A stretch of DNA of 64,000 nt from contig JAJQCF010000031.1 in the NCBI GenBank assembly GCA_021202845.1, positions 84,248-148,247 of the forward strand, written 5' to 3'. The notes under the pieces were generated by a model, which had not been told where the DNA came from, ran no database searches, and saw nothing but the letters and a program-made list of their open reading frames with translations. Position numbers and translations under genes: made by a program. Source of the stretch: Oscillospiraceae bacterium. GTDB lineage: Bacteria > Bacillota > Clostridia > Oscillospirales > Oscillospiraceae. Position 1 is the stretch's first letter, and each line of letters opens with the position of its first letter. Positions 45,812 to 54,232 of this stretch are shown here, piece after piece.

Positions 45812-48185
45812 AAACGAGCTGTATGAAAAATCTTTGAAAACGCTGGAGCTGCCCGCCGTTCTTGACCTTTTGGCGGCCGAGGCCGTCAGCGCCGGAGCCA
45901 AGGAGCAGTGCGCCGCGCTGCGTCCGTCGGGCGAAATTTTCGAGGTGCGGCGGCGTCTGGGCGAGACGAGCGCGGCCAAGGACATGATGGTGATGAAGGG
46001 CAGCCCCTCGTTCACGGGGCTGAAGGACGTGCGCGGCTCACTGGCGCGGGCGGACATAGGCGGTATGCTCAATACGCGCGAGCTGCTGGATATTGCCGGA
46101 GTGCTGCAATGCGCGCGCACGGTGGGCGCTTACGGCCGCGGCGAGGGCAGCCGCAGGAACGACATTGCGTTTTTGTTCAGCTCCATTGTCGCGGACAGAC
46201 CGCTTGAAGAAAAGCTGACGACCTCCATAACCGGCGTGGACGAGATTGCCGACGCCGCGAGCCGCGAGCTGGCGGACATACGCCGCAAAATGCGCGTAGC
46301 CAACGCCCGCGTGCGCGAGAGCCTGCAAAAAATCATCTCCTCGCCGACCTACGCCAAGGCGCTGCAGGAGGCCATTATAACAACGCGCTCCGAGCGCTAC
46401 GTTGTGCCGGTCAAGGCGGAGTACAAAAACGCTCTGCCGGGACTGATTCACGATATTTCCTCGTCGGGCGCGACAGTTTTTGTCGAGCCTATGAGCGTTG
46501 TGCAGGCCAACAACGAAATACGCGAGCTCAAGGCCAAGGAGAAGCAGGAGATTGAGCGCATTTTGATGGAGCTTTCCGCCGACTGCGCCGCCGACAGGGA
46601 GGATATTTCCCGCGACTATGTCGCGCTGACGGAGCTGGACGTGATATTTGCCCGCGCCAAGCTGAGCTACCGCATGGACGCCTGCGAGCCGGAGGTTTCG
46701 CAGACGCTGCTGAGGCTCCGCCGCGCCCGCCACCCTCTGCTGCCGCGCGAGACGGCGGTGCCAATCGACATAACCCTCGGCGAGGAGTACGACACAATGG
46801 TTATAACCGGCCCCAACACGGGCGGCAAGACGGTCACGCTCAAGACGGCGGGACTGCTCTCGGTGATGGCCATGTGCGGGCTGCATATCCCCGTGGCGGA
46901 CGGCAGCTGCGTGCCGGTGTTCTCGCTTGTGCTGGCGGATATCGGAGACGAGCAGAGCATTGAGCAGAGCCTTTCCACGTTCTCCTCGCACATGACGAAC
47001 ATAGTGCGCATATTGGAGCACGCGGGGGAGGGCACGCTGCTGCTTTTCGACGAGCTGGGAGCGGGCACCGACCCCACCGAGGGCGCGGCGCTCGCCATTG
47101 CGGTCATCGAGTCTGCGCGCCGCCGCGGGGCGATGATTGCCGCCACAACGCACTACGCCGAGCTAAAGGTCTACGCCACAACGCAGGCCGGTGTGCAGAA
47201 CGCCTCGTGCGAGTTTGACGTGGAGACGCTCAAGCCGACCTACCGCCTGCTTGTCGGCGTGCCGGGCAAGTCCAACGCTTTTGCTATAGCCCTGCGCCTC
47301 GGACTGCCGGAGGAGATAATAGACGACGCCCGCTCGCGCGTGGGCACGGAGAGCGCGGACATGGAGCAGGTCATAGAGCAGCTGGAAAAGCAGCGGCAGG
47401 AAATGGAGCGGGAGAAGTCGGAGATAAGCAAAAAGCTCCGCCAAGCGGAGGAAAACGCCAAGAAGTCTGCCCAGCTTAAGGCGGAGCTGACCGTGCGGCT
47501 GGAAAAAGCGGAGCTAAAGGCCAAACGCGAGGCGCAGTCCATTCTGGACGACGCGCGGCGGCAGGCTGAGCACGTCTTTGACGAGCTGGACCGCATACGC
47601 AAGCTGGAGGCCAGCGAGCCGGACCACCGACTGGTGAACGAAGCGCGCGCCGAGCTGCGGCGGGACATGAACCGCGCGGACGAGGCCATGGCCGCGCTGA
47701 CGGAGCCGCCGCGCGAGGAGAGAACGTCCGCCCGCCCCGCCCGCGTGGGCGACACCGTGGAGATAAAGTCAATGGGCGTGCGCGCCACGGTGACGGAGGA
47801 GAACGCAGACGGCACGCTGACACTGCGCGCGGGCATAATGAACGTCACCGCCTCGCAGGACGAGGTGCTGCTGGTGGCCGACGCGAAGCAGGAGACGCGC
47901 CGCAACGCGGAAAAAACCGGCGCCGCCCTGCGCACGGCCTCCGTGGCCTCCGAGCTGGACATAAGGGGCATGATGACCGACGAGGCCATACCCGTTATGG
48001 AGCGCTACTTGGACGCGGCAATGCTGGCGAAGGTGAAAACCGTGACCATAATCCACGGCAAAGGCACCGGCGCCCTCCGCGCCGCCGTTCACGAGAGCCT
48101 GAAGCGCAACAAAACCGTCAAGAGCTACCGCTTGGGCCGCTTCGGCGAAGGCGAAACCGGCGTGACGATTGTGGAGTTCAAGTGA
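45804..48185 (+). CDS. mutS2: Endonuclease MutS2
   Basis: The 793-residue protein has the MutS core and ATPase but no mismatch-binding domain. Walker A is GPNTGGKTVTLKT (about residue 335) and Walker B is LLLFDELGAGTDP. A long coiled coil (about 510-640) leads to a C-terminal Smr nuclease domain with LDIRGMMTDEA and IIHGKGTGALR. MutS2 acts on branched DNA and, as later work shows, on collided ribosomes. It ends the era-recO run, before a terminator. Confidence 0.96.
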   Translation: MDKNELYEKSLKTLELPAVLDLLAAEAVSAGAKEQCAALRPSGEIFEVRRRLGETSAAKDMMVMKGSPSFTGLKDVRGSLARADIGGMLNTRELLDIAGVLQCARTVGAYGRGEGSRRNDIAFLFSSIVADRPLEEKLTTSITGVDEIADAASRELADIRRKMRVANARVRESLQKIISSPTYAKALQEAIITTRSERYVVPVKAEYKNALPGLIHDISSSGATVFVEPMSVVQANNEIRELKAKEKQEIERILMELSADCAADREDISRDYVALTELDVIFARAKLSYRMDACEPEVSQTLLRLRRARHPLLPRETAVPIDITLGEEYDTMVITGPNTGGKTVTLKTAGLLSVMAMCGLHIPVADGSCVPVFSLVLADIGDEQSIEQSLSTFSSHMTNIVRILEHAGEGTLLLFDELGAGTDPTEGAALAIAVIESARRRGAMIAATTHYAELKVYATTQAGVQNASCEFDVETLKPTYRLLVGVPGKSNAFAIALRLGLPEEIIDDARSRVGTESADMEQVIEQLEKQRQEMEREKSEISKKLRQAEENAKKSAQLKAELTVRLEKAELKAKREAQSILDDARRQAEHVFDELDRIRKLEASEPDHRLVNEARAELRRDMNRADEAMAALTEPPREERTSARPARVGDTVEIKSMGVRATVTEENADGTLTLRAGIMNVTASQDEVLLVADAKQETRRNAEKTGAALRTASVASELDIRGMMTDEAIPVMERYLDAAMLAKVKTVTIIHGKGTGALRAAVHESLKRNKTVKSYRLGRFGEGETGVTIVEFK

Positions 48186-48199
48186 AGTGAATAAAGCAA

Positions 48200-48240
48200 A
48201 CGGGTGCAGCTCGAAGTTGAGCCGCACCCGTAAATTTTTT
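48200..48240 (+). terminator. Intrinsic terminator after mutS2
   Basis: ACGGGTGC (48200-48207) pairs with GCACCCGT (48224-48231), with an inner AGCTC/GAGC helix, followed by AAATTTTTT. Confidence 0.88.
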
Positions 48241-48263
48241 AATATCATTTTCGCAGCTTGTTG

Positions 48264-48311
48264 TTGCAAAGTTCGTGGGAGCAGTGTATAATTAGGTTAG
48301 CTATTTCTAAC
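48264..48311 (+). promoter_or_regulatory. Promoter and downstream operator of the methyltransferase cassette
   Basis: TTGCAA (48264-48269), 17 bases, TATAAT (48287-48292). Immediately after it, near the start of transcription, lies GTTAG (48296-48300), six bases, CTAAC (48307-48311). An inverted repeat here would let a TetR- or MarR-like repressor block transcription. No regulator gene is in the cassette. Confidence 0.65.
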
Positions 48312-48359
48312 TTGCGATTGCGTATGCAGCAGTTCAAGTTGGCAGTTGGAGAAATGCAA

Positions 48360-48974
48360 ATGAATAAAAAAGTGTGGGACTTATATGCTCCGATTTATGA
48401 GAAAGCCATGCGCGGCGACCGCAGGGCATATGGGCTGATGTACGAGCGTATTCCGCAGGTCATTAGGGGAAAGGACGTGCTGGAAATCGCTGCCGGTCCC
48501 GGTCTGCTGGCAAAGCACGTGGCCTATGCTGCAAATAAAATGATTGCCACAGATTACTCCGAGGGAATGATAAGGGAGGCTGAGAAGGGCGGTTATCCCG
48601 ACAATCTGACGTTTGAGACAGCGGACGCGGAAAACCTCCCCTATGCGGATAACTCCTTTGATGCGGTCATCATTGCCAACGCCCTGCATATTATGCCGAA
48701 CCCGCAGAAAGCGCTGATGGAAATCGACCGAGTTCTGAAAGCTGACGGGCTGCTGATTGCACCGAACTTCGTGAACCATAAAAAGGGCGTTGTCAGCGCC
48801 GCGTGGTCGCAGATTCTCCGTATTGCCGGCGTGCGCTTTGAGCACCAGTGGAGCGTCGATGAATACAGGGAGTTCCTTGAGGCAAACGGCTGGAAGGTCA
48901 CGCTGATAAAAGAAATGCCGGCTCGCATCACTCTGGCCTATGCGGAGTGCGTTAAGTCGGAACACCCAGAATAA
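48360..48974 (+). CDS. Class I SAM-dependent methyltransferase
   Basis: The 204-residue protein is a Methyltransf_11/UbiE-like enzyme. The SAM site reads DVLEIAAGPGLLAKHVA (motif I), then IATDYSEGMIREAEK and NSFDAVIIANALHIM. Small-molecule or lipid substrates are typical of this type; the exact one is not known. ATG 48360 is chosen because GGAG stands nine bases before it. It is the first gene of a six-gene run in which gaps are 3 to 50 bases, so one operon is likely. Confidence 0.86.
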   Translation: MNKKVWDLYAPIYEKAMRGDRRAYGLMYERIPQVIRGKDVLEIAAGPGLLAKHVAYAANKMIATDYSEGMIREAEKGGYPDNLTFETADAENLPYADNSFDAVIIANALHIMPNPQKALMEIDRVLKADGLLIAPNFVNHKKGVVSAAWSQILRIAGVRFEHQWSVDEYREFLEANGWKVTLIKEMPARITLAYAECVKSEHPE

Positions 48975-49006
48975 TATTTTAGCGTATTTATTACAAGGAG
49001 GAGACA

Positions 49007-49825
49007 ATGGATAAGCAGACAAGCACTTTACAATCCGCAATACGCCTCGGCACTCACGGCGAGGACTACGGGAGCTGGATGTCCAAGCCAGTGTTTTACA
49101 TGATGGGCGGGTTTGCCGCCGCCGCGCTGATACTGGCGGCTCTGTCATTTGCGGTGTTTCACGTCACGGCTCTGGGGATAATCTTTATTATCGCGCTTAT
49201 CGCGCTGCTGGCGTTTATAGGCTGGATGATATGGATTCGCGGGCAGTACGCTTTCGGCGGCGGCGGAATGATGGATAAGGCGCATCAGGCTATACTGTCC
49301 AATCTGGACTACGACGGAAACGGCACGCTGCTCGAGGTCGGCTGCGGTTCCGGCCCGCTGACCATACGCGCCGCTCTGACGTGGCCGCAGACAAAGGTTG
49401 TCGGGGTTGACTACTGGGGAGCAATGTGGGACTACAGCAAAGCCCTGTGCGAGAAAAACGCCGCGTCAGAGGGCGTGGCATCGCAGTGCAGCTTCCAAAA
49501 GGGAGATGCTAACAAGCTCGATTTTGCGGACGAAACCTTTGACGCCGTGATAAGCAACTATGTGTACCACAACATCATGGGCGCGGACAAGCAGGATTTG
49601 CTTCTGGAAAGCCTGCGCGTTTTGAAAAAGGGCGGAGTTTTCGCTATAAACGACTGCATGAAGCCGAAAATGTACGGGGACATGGAGGCGTTTGCGCGGA
49701 AGCTGCGCGGCATGGGCTATCAGGATGTGCGCTTGATAAACACGTCGGAGCTTGTGTTCGGTTCGGAAAGCCGTGCCAATATGATGATGCTGGGAAATTC
49801 CCGTATGCTGGTCGGGAGAAAGTAG
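49007..49825 (+). CDS. Membrane-anchored class I SAM-dependent methyltransferase
   Basis: The 272-residue protein has two N-terminal membrane helices (about residues 28-50 and 53-75). A soluble methyltransferase domain follows with LLEVGCGSGPLTIRAAL (motif I), VVGVDYWGAMWDYSK and FDAVISNYVYHNIMG. The membrane anchor suggests a lipid or membrane-bound substrate. AAGGAGGAG precedes the ATG. It may act in sequence with the soluble methyltransferase upstream. Confidence 0.86.
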   Translation: MDKQTSTLQSAIRLGTHGEDYGSWMSKPVFYMMGGFAAAALILAALSFAVFHVTALGIIFIIALIALLAFIGWMIWIRGQYAFGGGGMMDKAHQAILSNLDYDGNGTLLEVGCGSGPLTIRAALTWPQTKVVGVDYWGAMWDYSKALCEKNAASEGVASQCSFQKGDANKLDFADETFDAVISNYVYHNIMGADKQDLLLESLRVLKKGGVFAINDCMKPKMYGDMEAFARKLRGMGYQDVRLINTSELVFGSESRANMMMLGNSRMLVGRK

Positions 49826-49830
49826 GGAAA

Positions 49831-50328
49831 ATGCGGATAACGATTGTTTCCACTCTTATGCTTATGCTCGGCTACTTTCTCATGCTATACGGCGCAGTCG
49901 GCTTTATTCAGGACAAGCGGCTTTTTTCCTCCGCCCCGAAAGAGAACTTAGCCGTGATTCCGGACAGGAAAGAGAGATTCAAGGGAGCGCATATCATCGG
50001 CTGGGGAATCGTCGTATTCGCTGTGCTGCTGTTCATCGGTGCATTTGCGCTGGGCATTTGGGACGGTGTAAGAAATGATTTCGGTCAGCTTAAATACTTT
50101 GCCCGATTTCTCACGATGCTCTATGTGATGGAAACTTACGACATTCTCTTTTTTGACTGGTATCTGCTCTGCCGCTCCAACTTCTTCCCGCATTTTTACC
50201 CGGAAACGAAAGGCATTGTGGGGCCGCATATGTTCGGCTATAACAAGAAGGCGCATATTATACATTTCATCGTGTATATCCCCGCCTGTGCTTTGCTGGC
50301 GCTGGGCTGCGGAGTGCTGCTTTCATGA
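49831..50328 (+). CDS. Predicted membrane protein, unknown function
   Basis: The 165-residue protein has about four membrane helices (roughly residues 5-25, 53-75, 85-110 and 145-165). A loop between the third and fourth contains FFDWYLLCRSNFFPHFYPET. I do not recognise the family. It starts five bases after the membrane methyltransferase stop and is probably translationally linked to it, so the two may work together at the membrane. Confidence 0.7.
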   Translation: MRITIVSTLMLMLGYFLMLYGAVGFIQDKRLFSSAPKENLAVIPDRKERFKGAHIIGWGIVVFAVLLFIGAFALGIWDGVRNDFGQLKYFARFLTMLYVMETYDILFFDWYLLCRSNFFPHFYPETKGIVGPHMFGYNKKAHIIHFIVYIPACALLALGCGVLLS

Positions 50329-50370
50329 TATTTATGGAAGAGAATAAATTTTGGGGAGAATTACAAGGCA

Positions 50371-51087
50371 ATGCATGAATACTATCAGAAAAATTACACC
50401 AAATTAAAGAAGTCCATGAATGGGTACCTGAAACTGATTTCTGCTGAATTGCAGCAGGCCAGCGGAAAGAATTACTCCGAGCTTCTGGAAGAAATCTGGG
50501 ATTTCTATGACAAAAATCTGCTTGAACATTTTACCTATATTGGCGGGGATGATGTGAGCGGTACCGGGAACCTGACTGGGGCATATTATTTTGTGGCGAT
50601 GGGCGAGGTTTTGAAGAACTACGGCGTTTCTTTAGATGAAACCGGCCATTTGATGGTGCTGTCCTACGAACGAACCTTTCTGCGGATTCCGGGATTTGCC
50701 CGAAAGCTTGCGGAAAAGATGTTCAACAGTCCGAAGATGCTGAATAAAATGTTTCAAAAGAAAGATAAGCAGAATGCAGCAAATGCGGAAAAGCATCCGG
50801 GCAGCTTCGAGACGAAAACCATGATTCCGCCGGAAGAAGGGTATGCATTCAGTTATCACAACCTTGTATGTCCGTTGGCGAACTTCGCTAAAGAACACGG
50901 TTACATGGAATATATGCCCTATCTTTGTAATCTGGACTATGTGATGTTCGGGGTGCTGGGTGCGCCGCTGTACCGTGAGCAGACCTGTGCCTCCGGTGGG
51001 GAATATTGTGACTTTAAATTGAAGTCCGGAGCCCCTGTCTTGCCTTATTGGCCGCCGGTATTCAAACAGGGAGACGGGTATCAATAA
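50371..51087 (+). CDS. L-2-amino-thiazoline-4-carboxylic acid hydrolase family protein
   Basis: The 238-residue protein has the C-terminal block of this family, with CPLANFAKEHGYMEYMPYLC, then NLDYVMFG and REQTCASGGEYCDFKL. The founding member opens a thiazoline ring to give S- or N-carbamoyl-cysteine in Pseudomonas. In gut Clostridia many proteins share the fold and their substrates are unknown. The Cys in ASGGEYCD and the paired CPL and LCN Cys residues are candidates for catalysis. A second, more diverged copy follows. Confidence 0.75.
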   Translation: MHEYYQKNYTKLKKSMNGYLKLISAELQQASGKNYSELLEEIWDFYDKNLLEHFTYIGGDDVSGTGNLTGAYYFVAMGEVLKNYGVSLDETGHLMVLSYERTFLRIPGFARKLAEKMFNSPKMLNKMFQKKDKQNAANAEKHPGSFETKTMIPPEEGYAFSYHNLVCPLANFAKEHGYMEYMPYLCNLDYVMFGVLGAPLYREQTCASGGEYCDFKLKSGAPVLPYWPPVFKQGDGYQ

Positions 51088-51104
51088 CAGAGGAGAGATA
51101 GGGC

Positions 51105-51743
51105 ATGAAATATATAGGAATGCCTATGGGAATGTGGGCTTTGTTCGGAAAATCTTTTGAACGAAATCTATGTATGGATTTTGGACTGGACAGTGAAACA
51201 GCGAAAACTGTGAGGAAAAGAGCGAAGTTCCGTTATAAAGACATTATTGCAGGAGTGCCGGAGTTTGAGAAGGCGGACAGGTTTAAGATGAATCTCATCA
51301 ACTGCGCCCTGCTCTGTGCATTTGTGCTGAATATGCCCGAACGTCCCGATGTCGGGCGGCTGACAGAATATTATGCCAACTCCATGATGACTTCCCCAAT
51401 GAAGTGGTTTTGCAGGATGAGCGGCAGAAATAAATTCACCGACAAGGACATTGCTTCCTTGAAATCCACAGCGGCCTTGCGAGCCGCCGACAGAAATCCC
51501 TATTCGTGGAACATGGAGTTTTATCCATACAGCGACGGCAGCGGGTATGAGGCTCGTTTTACCGCCTGCGGCATTTGTACGCTAATGCGGGAGCTGGGGT
51601 TATACGACCTTGTTCCGGCCATGTGCCGATTGGATTACACTATGAGCGAGGCGGGCGGCACATCTAACTTCGTTCGAGAATATACATTAGCTTCTGGCGG
51701 TTCTTACTGCGACTGCGGTTATAAAAAGCGAGAGAAAATATAA
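51105..51743 (+). CDS. Second L-2-amino-thiazoline-4-carboxylic acid hydrolase family protein
   Basis: The 212-residue protein shares the block of its neighbour: FTACGICTLMRELGLYDLVP, then CRLDYTMSEAGG and LASGGSYCDCGY. It keeps the SGGxYCD motif. The upstream half is quite different from that of the first copy, so this is an old duplication or two independently gained members. GGAGAG stands before the ATG. Confidence 0.72.
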   Translation: MKYIGMPMGMWALFGKSFERNLCMDFGLDSETAKTVRKRAKFRYKDIIAGVPEFEKADRFKMNLINCALLCAFVLNMPERPDVGRLTEYYANSMMTSPMKWFCRMSGRNKFTDKDIASLKSTAALRAADRNPYSWNMEFYPYSDGSGYEARFTACGICTLMRELGLYDLVPAMCRLDYTMSEAGGTSNFVREYTLASGGSYCDCGYKKREKI

Positions 51744-51785
51744 CTGCCGAATAGCGGTATTTTTTATAGAGAGAAGGAGGGCAGT

Positions 51786-52739
51786 ATGAAAATTCTCATC
51801 TATGGCGCGGGCGTTATCGGCTGCGAGCTGGCCCATATGCTTTGCAAGAAGAATGACGTCACCCTTTTGGCTCGCGGGAAATGGAAAGAGGCCATTGACG
51901 CAAACGGGCTGGTAATCCGCCATTATGTGCAGATGAAAACAACGGTTGACCGGCTGAACGCCATTGACGTGTTGGAGCCGACAGACGTGTATGACTTGGT
52001 TTTCGTTGTCATGCAAGCGGTGCAGCTCCCCGAGGCACTTCCCGTAATCGCCAAAAACGCAAGCGCCTATATCGTGTTTGTGGGGAACAATATGGCGCCA
52101 CAGGAAACCGCTCGTCAGGCGGCGGAGAACTCGCCTGTGGAGAAAGAAATTGCCTTCGGCTTTCAGATGACGGCCGGACGACGGGAAGGCGGAAAGGTTA
52201 TCAGCGTCCACGCGGGCGTTGGAATGACGGTCGGCGGGCTTAACGCGCCCTTGTCGCAGCGTTTTCGGGAAAAGCTGAAAGCAGCCTTTGACGGGACGGG
52301 CTATCGACTGAAATGGGAAAACGAAATGGACGCATGGCTAAAGTGCCACATGGCATTCATTCTCCCCGTATGCTATGTCTGCTATATCACAAACGGCTGT
52401 TTGCCGAACGCGACGGGCAAGCAGCGGAGGCTCGTTTTGGACGCCGCATTTGAAGGCTACTCATTGCTGCAAGCGCTCGGCATTCCGATTCGCCCAGAAG
52501 GAGACGAAGCAAATTTTCACGGATTAAAACGGGTGCTGATGTTGGCAATGCTCTTCATTATGGCAAAAACATCGCTCGGGCGGCTCGCCGCCAGCGACCA
52601 CGCGATGAGGGCGCTCGATGAAATGCGCTACCTCGACGCCGGCTTCGCGGCTCTGCGAGAGCAGACAGATATGCCCATGCCAACATGGGATATGCTGCGT
52701 CAGGGCTCTATGATTGAAGAAAGGGCGCTGCCTCGGTGA
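51786..52739 (+). CDS. Ketopantoate reductase (ApbA/PanE)-like oxidoreductase
   Basis: The 317-residue protein has the Rossmann start ILIYGAGVIGCELAHML with the NADPH loop LARGKWKEAI and a helical C-terminal domain. The catalytic Lys of PanE is likely in WLKCHMAFILP. It is a remote member, so pantoate synthesis is doubtful; such homologs reduce various 2-oxo acids. It ends the methyltransferase cassette. AAGGAGG precedes the ATG. The stop lies inside a hairpin (AAGGGCGCTG/CAGCGCCTT) that may help terminate transcription. Confidence 0.82.
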   Translation: MKILIYGAGVIGCELAHMLCKKNDVTLLARGKWKEAIDANGLVIRHYVQMKTTVDRLNAIDVLEPTDVYDLVFVVMQAVQLPEALPVIAKNASAYIVFVGNNMAPQETARQAAENSPVEKEIAFGFQMTAGRREGGKVISVHAGVGMTVGGLNAPLSQRFREKLKAAFDGTGYRLKWENEMDAWLKCHMAFILPVCYVCYITNGCLPNATGKQRRLVLDAAFEGYSLLQALGIPIRPEGDEANFHGLKRVLMLAMLFIMAKTSLGRLAASDHAMRALDEMRYLDAGFAALREQTDMPMPTWDMLRQGSMIEERALPR

Positions 52740-52781
52740 GACAGCGCCTTCTTTACTCGTGAGTATAGTGAACACAGCAAC

Positions 52782-52830
52782 GGGACTGCGCCGGAGCACT
52801 TTTGCTTCAACGCAGTCCCATAATATTTTT
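52782..52830. terminator. Terminator between cassette and toxin gene
   Basis: GGGACTGCG (52782-52790) pairs with CGCAGTCCC (52811-52819), followed on the plus strand by ATAATATTTTT. It also lies at the 3' end of the minus-strand toxin gene. Confidence 0.78.
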
Positions 52831-52844
52831 GGTGGGTTTCAGAG

Positions 52845-53156
52845 TTATATTAGCTTCTCATAGTCCTGCCGCCCGTGGAAAAGGCGCAAGATATTCACGG
52901 TCTTTTTAGCCTCGTCCACCTTGTAGACTAAGATATAGCGGTTTATCTGTGCCTTTCTGTAGCCAAGCTCCTGTAAGCATGGGTCATGGCAGGCTTCGTA
53001 CATGAATGGCATTTGTCCCAGCTCATCATAGCATTTTTCAATCGCATTCAGCAGAGAAGCCGCAGCAATTTTGTTTTCCAGCACAAGCGCGATATACCCA
53101 ACTGCGGCGTCGAGGTCACGCTGAAAACTGTCTGTATGAACTATCTTATAAGCCAT
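52845..53156 (-). CDS. RelE/ParE-type toxin
   Basis: The 103-residue protein has the ParE fold pattern: MAYKIVHTDSFQRDLDAAV, then a helical region and the closing strands INRYILVYKVDEAKKTVNILRLFHGRQDYEKLI. The Arg and the RLFHGRQD end are typical of plasmid-stabilisation ParE/RelE toxins. The start ATG 53156 lies 11 bases inside the antitoxin gene, the usual coupling. It is chromosomal and isolated, so its target (gyrase or ribosome) is open. Confidence 0.87.
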   Translation of the reverse strand: MAYKIVHTDSFQRDLDAAVGYIALVLENKIAAASLLNAIEKCYDELGQMPFMYEACHDPCLQELGYRKAQINRYILVYKVDEAKKTVNILRLFHGRQDYEKLI

Positions 53157-53406
53157 ACTTTTCCCGCAGTGCGGCAAGCCCCCCGCGGGCGTCGGACACC
53201 TTTCCTTCCTTGGCCTCAACTTCTGCCTCCGCCAGTTTGGAATATACCTCGGTCATAAACATTTTTTCCTCATAGACTTTCATGCTCATGATAACCATAT
53301 CGCCGTAGCCATTTTTGGTGATATACACCGGCTCGTCAGCCTCACTGCACATTTGGGAAATGGCGGTGGTGTCTTTCAAATCTCGTATCGGTATAATACG
53401 CGGCAA
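53146..53406 (-). CDS. Phd/YefM-type antitoxin
   Basis: The 86-residue protein has IIPIRDLKDTTAISQMC and DEPVYITKNGYGDMVIMS, the DNA-binding Phd/YefM pattern. A helical, acidic tail (AEAEVEAKEGKVSDARGG) would bind the toxin. The start is read as TTG 53406, nine bases after AGGGG. The upstream ATG at 53433 is rejected because it overlaps the -10 box of the promoter. Confidence 0.85.
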   Translation of the reverse strand: MPRIIPIRDLKDTTAISQMCSEADEPVYITKNGYGDMVIMSMKVYEEKMFMTEVYSKLAEAEVEAKEGKVSDARGGLAALREKYGL

Positions 53407-53431
53407 TGTACTCAGCCCCTTTCGCACGCTC

Positions 53432-53460
53432 ATTGTACCACAATTATCCCACGACCGCAA
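53432..53460 (-). promoter_or_regulatory. Promoter of the toxin-antitoxin operon
   Basis: On the minus strand TTGCGG (53460-53455) and TACAAT (53437-53432) are 17 bases apart. It lies just before the antitoxin TTG start, so the leader is short. Confidence 0.65.
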
Positions 53461-53500
53461 GGGGGGAGTTAGTATCAGTATGTCGTTACAACTTGATTTT

Positions 53501-54199
53501 TTAATACCGCAGTTCCTCCACATACATTACGCCCTCTATGGTGTTTATCAGCCCGAGGGCGGCGGAGGAGGTGAGCTTGGGCTTGACAAGCTCTAACTCC
53601 ACGCGATAGCCGCAGGTGTCCTCCGTGTCGGAGCCCATGCGCTCGATGGAGACTACCTCCATGCCCAGCTTGCCGAGGCCGCTCAGGAGGCGACTCATGC
53701 GCAGGTGCGAGTCGAACTCCACGTACACGGACATTATTGTTGTGCTCTTGATGAACACCTTGTCGATGCGGTTGAGCACCACCAAGGAGACGAATATCAG
53801 CACGCACATGGCGATTGCGCACTCGTAGAAGCCGACGCCAGCGGCCAGACCCATGCAGGCGGACGCCCAAAGCCCCGCGGCGGTTGTCAGCCCCGTCACC
53901 TGCTTGTGGTGCGAGACGATTATGCTGCCCGCGCCGAGAAAGCCGATGCCGGAGACAACCTGCGAGGATATTCGCAGCGGGTCACCCTCAAGGCCGAGGA
54001 CTTCGGTGGAAAACTGCCCGACCATGACGGCGCAGGCCGCGCCTATGCACACCAAGATGTGGGTGCGCATACCCGCCGCGTGCTGCCGCCTGCCGCGCGT
54101 TGCGCCGATGAGCGCGCCGCCGAACATGGCCAGCAGAAGGCGCAGACACATGCTGACAAAGTTCAGCTCTCTCAGGTATGAGATTGCCGCTTCAAGCAT
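53501..54199 (-). CDS. MgtC/SapB family membrane protein
   Basis: The 232-residue protein has four or five helices. It has the family motif LAMFGGALIGATRGRRQHAAGMRTHILVCIGAA region in the first part and GIGFLGAGSIIV, then LTTAAGLWASACMGLAAG. A C-terminal ACT-like soluble domain ends in MYVEELRY. In pathogens MgtC helps survival at low magnesium by inhibiting the ATP synthase; the wider family's role is unclear. ATG 54199 is used because AGGAGG stands nine bases before it. Confidence 0.9.
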   Translation of the reverse strand: MLEAAISYLRELNFVSMCLRLLLAMFGGALIGATRGRRQHAAGMRTHILVCIGAACAVMVGQFSTEVLGLEGDPLRISSQVVSGIGFLGAGSIIVSHHKQVTGLTTAAGLWASACMGLAAGVGFYECAIAMCVLIFVSLVVLNRIDKVFIKSTTIMSVYVEFDSHLRMSRLLSGLGKLGMEVVSIERMGSDTEDTCGYRVELELVKPKLTSSAALGLINTIEGVMYVEELRY

Positions 54200-54232
54200 G
54201 GGGCTGCGCCTCCTTTCCGTTTTAATCAAATA

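Noticed and set aside
50371..51743. Recent tandem duplication of the two thiazoline-hydrolase-like genes
   Set aside because: Only the C-terminal block and the SGGxYCD motif are shared; the N-terminal halves differ too much for a recent copy.
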